Below are positions 9,920-20,410 of a stretch of 64,000 bases of DNA, piece after piece. The stretch is taken from positions 22,151,716 to 22,215,715 of the forward strand of contig NC_045144.1 in NCBI RefSeq assembly GCF_008831285.2, given 5' to 3'. Both the position numbers and the translations under genes were made by a program. Under the pieces are notes generated by a model. The model did not search any database, had not been told where the DNA came from, and saw only the letters and a program-made list of their open reading frames with translations. How positions within the stretch are numbered: position 1 is the first letter of the stretch; every line of letters begins with the position of its first letter. The DNA comes from Nymphaea colorata. Taxonomy: Eukaryota > Streptophyta > Magnoliopsida > Nymphaeales > Nymphaeaceae.

Positions 9920-11870
9920 ACTATTAGGCTATGTTCAATTATTTTAAGAAAATGACAACTGAAGATCTAAATTTATATTATATGATTCAAGTAGATAAGA
10001 TAGGGCAAGTAAGAAACTGCTTTTTGGCATATGCAATTGCTTGTAAAGATATATTTTGGAGATGTGGTTTCTTTTGATTCCACATATAAGAAGAACAAAT
10101 ATCGTTTGCCATTTGCTTCATTTATAGGTGTAAATCACCTTGTTCAAAGTATCATTTTTTGTTTTGCATTGGTATTTGATGAGAAGAAAGAAACATCCCA
10201 AGTGGCTATTTGAAGAGGGATACAGACAATTAGTTGTCAACATCTAGTTTCAATTTTACTGATCAAGAACTTGCTAGGAGTCCTGCAGTAAAGAAAGTAT
10301 TTCCAAATATAGTTCATAGGTATTACTATTGGCACATATTTACAAAAGTGCCAATATATTTGGTACCATGCATCAATGAAATAGTAAGTTTAAACATATG
10401 TCGGATGCATGGCTTTCAAGCAGAGATGGAAGAAAAATTTAAAGAAAGCTAGAATGGAATGATAAGTTTATTTCTTGAGTTACAAACCATTGATAGAGCC
10501 AGCTTCATTTATAGGTGTAAATCACCTTGGTCAAAGTATCATTTTTTGTTTTGCATTGGTAGTTGATGAGAAGAAAGAAACATCCCAAGTGGCTATTTGA
10601 AGAGGGATACAGACAATTAGTTGTCAACATCTACTTTCAATTTTACTGATCAAGAACTTGCTAGGAGTCCTGTAGTAAAGAAAGTATTTCCAAATATAGT
10701 TCATAGGTATTACTATTGGCACATATTTACAAAAGTGCCAATATATTTGGTACCATGCATCAATGAAATAGTAAGTTTAAACATATGTCAGATGCATGGC
10801 TTTCAAGTAGAGATGGAAGAAAAATTTAAAGAAAGCTAGAATGGAATGACAAGTTTATTTCTTGAGTTACAAACCATTGATAGAGCCACAAACTTTTGAA
10901 AAGAAAGAGAAACGTGGGCCAAAGTATACTCTAGTGACATGTTCATGGCTGAAATGTCCACACCCCAATGAAGTGAAAGCATGAACAACTATTTTAAAAG
11001 CTGGGTCAATGAAAATATAAATGTAAATGAGTTTGTCATAAAATATGAAGAAACCATAAAGATATATATCTCAAATTGAAGAATGAAACTAAACCGATTA
11101 GAACACCTCATCCAACTGAAGGACATTTACAAGTTACTTTTACTCCAGAGATATAAAAAAAGTACTTCATTCTAGAACTGATGTTGGTTATGATATGCAC
11201 TAGTTTAGCTTACCCAAGTTGATGATCAAGTGAAAGCATATACTATTAAATAAGTGATAAGAAGCCATGAAGCACCCACAATTAGTAAAGAGTACATAAT
11301 TCATATGATTAGAGAAGCCAACATTTGTCAAGTTGACAATGCAAGTTATGAAAATCTATAAGAGCTTTGTTTTGTTATATGTTTGCAATATTTCATGTAG
11401 AAGGAATATACGAACTACCACCCACCTATATACTCAAAAGATGGACTAGACATGCGAATAAAGGTACAATACAAAGTCTTTCAACATTTTCAACATGATT
11501 TTCTTACTGATAAGCAAGAATATCATTCATTTAAATGCAAAAGTCATGCATAGAGGAAACATTATCAAGTTCCAAATGTATCGAACATGCAGTAGAAAGG
11601 TTTGAACAATTGGCAGAAGAACTTCAAAATTTAAAAGTTAAGTTAGTTGCAAATGTTGATGTAGCAGAGTAAAATGATGAAAATTTACAAATGATAGTGC
11701 AGTGATGCACATAGGCAGAAGATGAGCAAGTTCATTTGCTCACAACCTGGATGAGCTTGTGCCAAAGGAAGTTCAAAGCAAATTCCATTAGGCATTAAAC
11801 AAAGCAAATTGCCTAGAAAGTGTCAGACTTGTGGTCAACATGGGCATGATACACTTAGGTGAAAAACAAT
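9920..11870 (+). pseudogene. FAR1/FHY3-type MULE transposase, broken
   Basis: Recognisable parts in order: about 9932-10060 reads NYFKKMTTEDLNLYYMIQVD, then GQVRNCFLAYA. After a frame change, 10058-10213 reads FGDVVSFDSTYKKNKYRLPF then ASFIGVNH. About 10240-10450 reads FTDQELARSP, VKKVFPNIVHRYYYWHI. About 10915-11060 reads WAKVYSSDMFMAEMSTPQ, stop, SESMNNYFKSWVNEN. About 11370-11465 keeps LFCYMFAIFHVEGIYELPPT then YILKRWTRHANKG, the end of the SWIM region. About 11805-11860 has a partial CCHC knuckle, CQTCGQHGHDTLR, followed by a stop. This order (MULE transposase core, SWIM finger, zinc knuckle) is that of FAR1-related transposases. Frameshifts and stops make it non-functional. Confidence 0.85.
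10115..10888 (+). repeat. 387-bp tandem duplication inside the transposase relic
   Basis: Copies at 10115-10501 and 10502-10888 differ at only a few bases. Both end with the same TTGATAGAGCCA junction. The unit is 129 codons long, so it does not change frame by itself. It duplicates the ITDQ..A..VFP...HR..WHI part of the transposase core, and the near identity shows it is much younger than the other lesions. Confidence 0.93.
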
Positions 11871-11879
11871 TTACAGTGT

Positions 11880-14140
11880 GTTGATTTAGATTTTAGGTTT
11901 TAACACCCTGGTTATGCCATTCAAAGTGTACTTGTTTGTCTTTTAAAGGATGCTCATTTGTAGTGGGTGACCAACGTTGATTGATGTTACTAGTTTCACT
12001 ATTCTTAGCACTTGCGATTGGGTTTTGGGTTCAACTAAAAGACTTAAAAAGTGTTCATTTACTTTTCTCCACCTGGTTTTTATGAACTATTGCACAAATA
12101 TATTCTTGGCGGTGAGGGCTACTAATGACCCATTTGCACTATTCTCAAACTTCCAGTAGTTGAAGCCTACCTCCTCTAATATCACATGTTTCAACTTTAT
12201 TTAAGGTTTTTATATTGCCAAACTCGGGTCATAATGTAAGCAAGAAAGTGTCATTAATTTATAATTTGTGCAAGATAGATCAGATCAAATGTTTATAACA
12301 CAGTCCCATTAAGTCATTGAGAACACAAACTCCTATGATCTTTTAGCAAGTAGCTGTCGATTAATATCTTGTGGTATTGTGCCACATGTTCAATTCAGCA
12401 AATTATATTTAGCAATTGATAAAAGGATGTAGGAGAATCTGCTTCAAAATAACAACTTATACAAGCTTCCATATATTTTGGAGCTTTTGAGTAAACCATA
12501 ATAACGAAAGCACAACCAATCAAATGTTAAGCACCTAAGCAATATGAAATTGATTATGAAGAATATAAGCAATACAAGAAAATTACATAAGAATTTTTTC
12601 CCTCATCTCATCTTCCTCACTTTTGTTAATCCATGAAGGCTTATGACATACAAATAATACCCTAGATACATAAAAACTCACCATGAGATAGGTACAGCCT
12701 TCGTATCCCTTTCATTGGCCATAATAAATAGTATCATGTTTGTTTACATAGACATTAATATTCATATATTTTATGGCTTCAATTATGTCTTCATATCTTA
12801 TACATTCATTTATTTTCCATACATGTGTGACATTAAGTGCACTTACATGGCCATGTAAGTTTGCAAATTGCTCATTTAAGCATATTATGTCTTCTTGTGC
12901 CTCTTTTAATTGGTTGATAAAAAACTGCACATTCTCTTTCTTTGACAAATGAGAACCATTTTCATTGCAACACTATTGAAAGAAAGGAGGAAGTTTCATC
13001 GTTCCTTACAAAAGGTTACAATCCAACTTTGATGCAATAAAAAATAACAATTTGGTGTACCAATACACACATAGTTCTGACATCTATAAAACAACCTCCC
13101 TGTATTTCAAACGTTCCTTAATGTGTTAATGATTGCTGACAATCCTCATTTACATTGACAACTTTGGTAACCAGAGGAGCTTTCCATTGTCTGTTGAAAG
13201 TGTCACATCACATTTCTCCAAAAACAAAAGACAAAAAAACATCAGGTTTGAAAGAGGGATACAAGATGAAAATATTATATCTCACTATTCCGAGCAATGA
13301 GAAACATATAAAACACCTCCACATATTATAAGACACATCTCTTTGAGGCCTTCACAATAAAAAAACATAAAAGCTTATTAATACAAAACAAAGCCACAAC
13401 TGATATGTGCTTGTAAGGGTTGAATCAATACAGTAGTTCCTTTTGATAAAGGTGAGACATTTCAATTCAACTATGGCTAATACAAAAGACAAATAACATA
13501 ACCCTTACCTAAATATGGCTAATGCAAAGGAAAAATTACAAGGGTAACATTTAATCATAAATAACAAAAAGAAAGTAAAATTTCAAACTTGGACTGCGTT
13601 GGTATTACATAGCTATTTTTTGTTCATCAAATTAATTGTGGCTCCAAGTGTACCCAAATATATCCAGCTGGAACTTATATTTACATTCAAAGATATGCAA
13701 TTTATTTGATAATAATATTGTAGATCCAGTGATAAACTATATGTGATTTGAAGAACCTATTCTCTACTAAAAAATATATATATATTATAAGGTTCAATAA
13801 GAAATATTTATCATTATGAAAAGAATAATCATTTTGTAGGTGGGCATATGTGTTCTTCCAAGAGAGTGAAGATGATGATGAAAGAAAGGTCTTCATATGT
13901 CTCTCGATCATTTGAGACAGATTAAGAGACGCTAGATGTAAAACTTGATCACTTGTTGATTTCATTAAAATCTTGGACTGGCTTGAGTTTGAACTGAGTT
14001 TTACATTCTTAGCTATGTGTAAGTAGGGGATAGAAGAGATCTGAAGGATCCAAACCACCCTGGTTCCTTGAGCATGTCATCCAGGGTGCCATTGAGGTGG
14101 AGGGGCATGAAGTTCTTAGTTCAAGGGGACCTAGTTAGGA
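11880..14140. other. MULE interior without recognised coding
   Basis: AT-rich DNA between the transposase relic and the right arm. A minus-strand 78-codon frame (12948-12712) is rich in charged and hydrophobic residues and could form a coiled coil, but I recognise no family. A 118-codon frame (14058-13702) looks fortuitous. Either might be remnants of captured sequence. I see no intact gene. Confidence 0.45.
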
Positions 14141-14144
14141 GAGA

Positions 14145-16207
14145 AAAGAGAAATTTATAAATAAAAAAAAAGAATAATATTTTCTTTATTCACAAACAAA
14201 TCAACACCAAGCTCAGAACCAAAAGAGCTTAAACACAGAAAACCTCAAGAAATATTAAGTAGAGAGTAGAAAGCAACAATGTAACATCACAAGTAAACCT
14301 TATCACATTAACATCCAAAGCTTAAACTGATTTCTATTTTCTTTGTGGTAAAACCCCAAATTAACATGTTTAATAATGTGTATAATCACTTTATGAGATA
14401 GAACATGTTTGTTTGGTTAATTTCATTCACACATCATTAACTGTGCATTGCAGTTGCACTTTAATAAGTAAATTTAAGGTTTTAAATAAGCTCACGACAA
14501 AATAACCTTCTCATTGAAGCTTGATTTATCAAGTGAAAAAACTATAATTTAAACATGGAGTCCATGTCACTTCAAAATATCATGTCATTCATGCATGTAC
14601 ATTTTCTTTGTTTTGCTTTATTTTCATTAATATGTTTTTTTGTGTTCATTCATCTATTTTGAGAAGCACACATAGAATTAGGCTTCATATCAATTAAGTT
14701 AGGATTATCAGCTATATACATTGCAGCAACATCCTATGTGTACTCTTGACCTAAGTTGATTATATGAAAATACTGTTTCCTGAATCATAATTTTCCAATG
14801 CACATTTTCAAATCATCCTATTTCAAACTTAGTTTTCTAAAAGGCTAGACTTGTTCCAATCTTTAGTGTCCAACCTACTTGAAACACTGGTCTTCTATCT
14901 ATATCTCAACCAAGACTTGAAATTGAGTCCACAACCATGTACCTAAACCTAACTCAAGATAAAACCCTAGTTAGCTTAAACCTTAATCCCAGTTAGGCTA
15001 TAGGTGTAGGCCTTATAAGAATTGAATCCATATCCAAGTAAATTGGATTTAGATCTAGAATTTGAGATTAGGTGCAACATTGAATTGGAGTCTGATATAG
15101 TTTATGTGATTTGGATTTTAAGGATCAAATAAGTCAAATTATTATGATAATTGGATTCACAATATCAACTTTGGATTTAGATCTCATATAAATTGTACCA
15201 AGATTTAAAACCCTTGTTCTAGATTTTAAGTCCAGAGCCCTGGCTCCATAAACTCTAAAATTGGAACATTGGATTTCTTATTGGATTTAGATTATGAATT
15301 TTGACTCAAAAGTCACTTATGAATTGGATTTATATCTTTCAACCAACTCTTAGATAAAATTTGAAATTAAACCCCACTTTAGGACTACCCTAAACCCTAT
15401 ATCTAGATTAGTTATTGAATATTTGGATCATCTTTAACCAATAAATCCATATTTGAATTTTAAATCAAGATCTCCCTAGGGCCATGTCCTAAATTTATAA
15501 TCCAGATCTCAATTATGCATTGAATCTGGTTTTGCATACATTCATATTACATCTAGGGATTAGCTCTTGCATGGATCTCTGATGATATAGATTATGAATT
15601 ACTTTCATGCTTTCCAAATTCTAATGATCCACTTGGCATTCTATAACTCTTCCATTTTCAAATTTAGGACACTCATTTGCATTTAGGTTTAATGATAATC
15701 GCATTTTGGGACCTTAAATACTGAATCTAGTCCTTGATTAGATTACCCCTATTAATGGTGGCAAGAACAATCATATTTCATACTGACGAGTCGAGTCTTA
15801 TCTCTCATAGATTCCTGCAATGAGAATATAGAGGCGAGTTAATATTTGATTTCTTCAACTCATATGAACAGTCAGGGAATTCAAGATTACAAAATTTTGC
15901 ATCACAACAACATCATGTTTTTTCCCTTAATCTTTCGATTGGCTTTTTTAATTTTCAAAACCATCAGAAGTTCAGGTGGTGCTAGTGTTCATCAACAGTG
16001 CACTCGCTTTCTGATAAGCATGCAGGTAAGGTCAACAGGAAGGACACTAAGTGGGTGAGGGAAAGGAAGGGAACAAAGGGAGAAGCAGGAGAGAGAGAGG
16101 GGGGAGGGGCGGACAAAACCCTTCCCCCACATTTTGACAATTTTTTTTGGAAGTTTGAAACAAAAGCAATGAATGTTGTTGATCACAACATTCGTCAGAT
16201 ACGTTAG
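14145..16207 (-). repeat. Right inverted arm of the MULE, split by an insertion
   Basis: Inner part at about 14145-14360 and outer part at 15905-16207 are both reverse complements of the left arm. The sequence between them (about 14370-15900) has no counterpart in the left arm and belongs to the GATCCAAAT-rich repeat family, so it was inserted into this arm. Confidence 0.7.
14370..15900 (+). repeat. Dispersed GATCCAAAT-rich repeat, copy A
   Basis: Rich in words such as TTGGATTTAGATC, AAACCCTA and CAAATCC. The stretch 14590-14900, with TATACATTGCAG, ACTTAGTTTTCTAAAA and CTTGTTCCAATC, parallels 43300-43610 and 53780-54080 in the same orientation. It has no coding capacity that I can recognise. 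It is probably an LTR or untranslated part of a large retroelement. Confidence 0.55.
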
Positions 16208-16215
16208 GGACAATA

Positions 16216-16217
<2 letters not shown>

Positions 16218-16274
<57 letters not shown>
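16218..16274. repeat. (TA)n microsatellite
   Basis: About 57 bases of TA directly outside the right arm of the MULE. Confidence 0.95.
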
Positions 16275-16276
<2 letters not shown>

Positions 16277-16279
16277 GGG

Positions 16280-18860
16280 CTCATATGGCCCCTAAGATAT
16301 CATGTTGCATCTAGAACATGTGTTCCTATAACAAATGCCCAGGAACAAGTGTCTCAAGGAAAAGAAGTTCTAGTCCAAGAAAACAAGGCATAATAGTGTT
16401 TGTCGTTTGGTTGCTGACTTTAAGGACAATATGCTCAATTTGACTGGCCGTTGTTTGAAGTATATAATCAACATGTTGAGTGTGAGTTTTCATCTCTCTC
16501 ACTATCCTTATCTCACTCGCTCTCAACACACATGTAGTTTTGCTTTTTGTCATTGACATCAATATTATCAAGCTGTCTTTTTTGCTTGTATATCTCCAGC
16601 TAATCCTACAAACTATGTTATTTCTTGTTATACTCTCTCTTTGCATACTTGCATGTGTACTTCTCATTTGGCTCCTCCTTTTGCTGCGCCAATATAGCTT
16701 TTACAATAGCTAAGAGGCTTTTCGTGAACACTCTTGGTTACCTCTACAAATAAATGCCCAAGTTCATAGTTCCAAATTTACACACTGCTCGGCCCACACC
16801 AAAATGATGCAATGATTATTACCTTTTCTTTTTCTTTTTGAAAAATGACTGATTTACTTGTGAGTTAGCAAAATTCAGTCAAAATTTTTCAATAAGATGA
16901 TGCTTCTTTATCCCCATTTCTGTCCATATAGTCATATACCCTCCTTCCTGTCCTTAAATCCCCCAATCGTTCCCATACTATGTTGACTTCAAATCACATT
17001 GTCTGCATTCTTATTCACTCCATTTTCTTCCATGGCTGTAAAGCTTCACAAAACCTTGTCAAATCAATTGAAGCGGAAGTAACGGCTGATCGTAATGTTC
17101 CAAGACACAACATCTCATTGTCATTAAAAACTTTCATCAAACAGTTTGTATGGCCATTCTAGTTTACCACTATTGGGCAAAGCATGCATCGTTGAGACAT
17201 ATGCAACAAAACCGAAGTTCACATGAGAAGAGGGTGTAGGCATTGCAAATAGGGCCAGCACCTCTTGGGATCATTGGAGAAGAAAACAACCAATATGAGA
17301 AGTGGTGACAGAATCCTAAACTTACAAAATTAAGAACTCTAAAAGGTGAGACGATTTGAAGAAAAACATTGAATAGAAGTGACAGATAATGGTTGGATTC
17401 AGAGTCCATGGTTAATCTTCAGGAGGTAGTTTGTGGTATTGGCATTGATAAGCTGAGAACGGCCTGAGATGACTAGTTGATGCCTCAACAAGAGGGGAAA
17501 TGGCTCAGATTTAGCAAATGTACTGGTGGTGGGTGGTCCTTGATTCTATCTCACTAGAATAATGTCTGCAAGATATAAGGTCAAGCAAGCCTCCATCCTC
17601 CTTCTTTTTGAACTACACATGCCACCAAACACCAACTAATTCTTTAAAGCAGTGGCAGTGAACAATAATCGAGTAGAGGCAAAGATATTGAGAGAGAGAG
17701 AGAGAGATATGGTTACCTGTGATGAAAGAGTTTGAGTAAGAAACAAGGAGATGGCGACTATCGAGCAATCGGTTGGATTCAAGTACATACGGTTTTCAAA
17801 AAAAGGAGTTCGCCATCGTATTCCAAGGGCAGGGGTGTTATAGGCTAGGATGCACTTTTTTGCATTCTCCAAGGACAAAATCACATTGTCATCCACGGTT
17901 TTCATGTAGTGTTTGGTGAGCATCATCCTTTTCCAAGACAACATGTTCATAGAATATCATGTTCCATATAGCAAATGTGCTCTAAAAGTCGTATCTAGTA
18001 TGATAGATCAGGTAACCACACTTTTAAAAAAAGTGTGAGAAGGGCCCACTCGACAGAGCACCACTTCCACTCAACCCCTCTAATCTCTCTCTCCCCTCTT
18101 CTCTTACACTTCCTCAGACATCCCCAGCACCTTCTAGACAAGCAAGTATGGTAGTCGGTGAGATGCCATCCAATGAGCAGTTGGTTTTGGCACATGTTCT
18201 TTGCCTTGCTTGCTCTTTCCCATTCGGCCGGCCTTCAGTAACCCTTTCACCTTTCCCCTTTCAGTAGCTAGGAGTAGGTCTATCGTGAAAGAACAAAATC
18301 TCATTCTCAGTTGTCTGACAACTGCTAGAGGGTGATAGTCAATTGTCGACTGTTGCCCTCTAGTAGCTGCCGAACGTGGCGATAGCTGACCATTGAGGCT
18401 GATTTATCCCTAAAGATAGGTACAGACAATGCATGTCACTTTCTCATTGTCTTCTCTTACACTCTGCCACTCACTCCCTCTCCCTATGACAAATCATTGC
18501 CATATGTTGCAGGAGTTTGTCACCCGATTGGTATCTGCCAAACAAGCTCATCCCAAATTTTCCCTCAATGCAGGTAAGGCATGTTTTGTATTTTCAATCC
18601 AAAGCATGATTTACATTGATGAATTGTCACAATCAAATTGGTAGACCAAGCAAAAGTTGACCTTTTTGCACCCTTTTGAAACTTTTTCTAAACCATGCAC
18701 ACTAGGTTCTACAAGTAGCCATTATTTAAGATGGTTCACTTTGCAAACAACATTTTCCTTGGTAGGGATTCATGTTGGCTTTTCTCTATGGATCTCAGTT
18801 GGAACTCAAAGACCTATAAATATTTGCAATATACTCAAGGAGGTCCAACTCATAACCGAC
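16280..18860. other. Intergenic segment, no gene recognised
   Basis: It holds a short GA run (about 17691-17708) and C/T-rich patches at about 18060-18120 and 18440-18490. Several open frames of 60-113 codons have no recognisable motif. The C/T-rich patches resemble those of the MULE arm only in composition. Confidence 0.45.
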
Positions 18861-18861
18861 A

Positions 18862-18937
18862 TGCTATTATTGGGGACATCTCACTTAGTTTCTTAATTGT
18901 GCTATTATTGGGGACATCTCACTTAGTGTCTTAATTG
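18862..18937 (+). repeat. Short tandem duplication
   Basis: The segment containing GCTATTATTGGGGACATCTC followed by ACTTAGT and a TCTTAATTG end occurs twice, about 38 bases apart. Confidence 0.85.
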
Positions 18938-19849
18938 CTTATGTGTCTTTGAAAATAATAATCTTTTGTTAATGCATGTACTTATTTATCTACTTGGCCT
19001 ATCTCATGTAGGCTTGTTAAAACATGTTATGTATTTGAATAAAAGCATCTATACATGCACAAAATTGGGTATATTATTGTCAATAATGCATTACATATGG
19101 TAAAATGTGGTTGTAATTACCAAGCATTAAGTGGGTTGTTGCTTGAGTAAATTACAAAGGAATTGGACCCATTTTCCTCTTTTCACTTCTGTAGTTAAAT
19201 GATATCATTATTCTTTTCTTTTGATGAAACAACCTTGGCACAATTTCATATGAAATTTTACTACCTTTGACAAAAGAAAAATCTACCACCGGTAGGATTA
19301 AAATGCTTCTAGTAGACGTGTACAATACAGTTGTACTGTTTAGAAGAGCTTTTGATAGGATTAAATGATACATTTTTTCTTATTTTGGCATTGAAATTTT
19401 CATCTTTAAAATGATTGTTGACTGGGATTTTGGGACCTCTCTCTCTCTCTCTCTTCTTGCCTATACATTATAGATAGTTAGAGAATTGTACTTTGATAGC
19501 TATTGAATGCTTCTCATGTGGAAATGGCCATGCAATCCACAATTAGCATATAATTAATGTTTAATGATCTCCTTGCCCATTAGATTTGGCTGTTAAAAAC
19601 CAACGTCAACATGCGGAAACCAATTTGTTGTTTTAAGATTGTGTTGCATTTGAGTCAGAATTATATATGTCATGTGCTCTTCATAATTACAAGTTCTTTC
19701 ATTCATTGTGTAGAACCTTTGTGGTCTTATGTTTCATGCCAAAGCTTATATTGTTTATGTGTGGTTGCAAGAAGATCATCAACTATATCCCATTATTGCA
19801 ACTCTACTGATTTTGAAGTGTGGAATCTGGCATGTTATCAAGGGCAAGT

Positions 19850-20370
19850 GAGGATGTAGCTTTACCAAATGTTGATGAGGAGATTAATATGGATGGAGAA
19901 GTGAATATCGATGAAGATATTAAAGTGGATGTTTAGACACATATGGATGGTGAGATTAATGTGGATGATGAGATTAATATAGACAAAGATATAAATGTGG
20001 ACAAAGCAATGCACATAAATGAAGAGAAAGAGACTAATGTGGTTGAAGATATCACAGAAGGTACACATATTGGACCTTTTGCTGAGGAAACAAATCTAAG
20101 TCTGAATATTGACAAGGAATTGGCATACTATGTTGGAATGGAGTTTGGTAGTGACAAGATCAAGGTAGATTTTTATAACATATATGCAACACTAAGTGGC
20201 TTTAATACAATGTATAGGTCACTTGAAAAAGAGATGTGAAATTTTGTGTTATAAATAAATTGCTTGCAAGAGGCAGGGCTTCAAAAAACAAAGAGGAGAT
20301 GAGAAGAGAGAACATGAAACTACTAAATGTGGTTGCAAGAAACATAACTATTAAACTCAACTCAAGTATG
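19850..20370 (+). pseudogene. FAR1-domain N-terminal fragment
   Basis: Starts with a region of repeated acidic motifs (VDEEINMDGE, INVDDEINIDKDINVD), broken by a TAG at about 19934. It is followed by LAYYVGMEFGSDKIKVDFYN and IYATLSGFN, the opening of the FAR1 DNA-binding domain (usual form PYVGMEF...A..FYN.YA...GF). After a stop at about 20237, frame-shifted remains contain ACKRQGF and TTKCGCKKH, echoing the zinc-coordinating residues of that domain. The homology stops at the insert that begins near 20411. It is probably the head of another FAR1/MULE gene; nothing on the far side of the insert continues it. Confidence 0.75.
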
Positions 20371-20379
20371 AATAAATGA

Positions 20380-20410
20380 TATGTATGTAATATTCAACAT
20401 ATACACAATC
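20380..20410 (+). repeat. 31-bp direct repeat, left copy
   Basis: Identical over 31 bases to 23596-23626; the shared sequence contains TATGTATGTAATATTCAACA. The two copies bracket a 3185-bp segment. They are longer than a normal target-site duplication for LTR or DNA elements. Confidence 0.9.

Larger units (their letters stand above)
8205..16207 (+). mobile_element. Degenerate MULE (Mutator-like) transposon with long inverted arms
   Basis: The left arm (8205 to about 9010) reappears inverted on the right. Its outer part matches 16207-15905, and its inner part matches about 14360-14145. Paired signatures are GACGTATCCGATGAATGT on the left with AACGTATCTGACGAATGT on the right, and CTTAATATTTCTTGAG near both inner ends. 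A FAR1-type transposase relic on the plus strand lies between the arms. Long inverted arms plus a FAR1/MULE transposase are typical of Mutator-like elements. The right arm is interrupted by about 1.5 kb of dispersed repeat. I could not define a 9-bp target duplication because both ends run into TA repeats. Confidence 0.75.

Noticed and set aside
17995-18560. Possible second MULE terminal arm next to the FAR1 fragment
   Set aside because: Resemblance to 8500-8700 is limited to C/T-rich composition; no non-repetitive block aligned.
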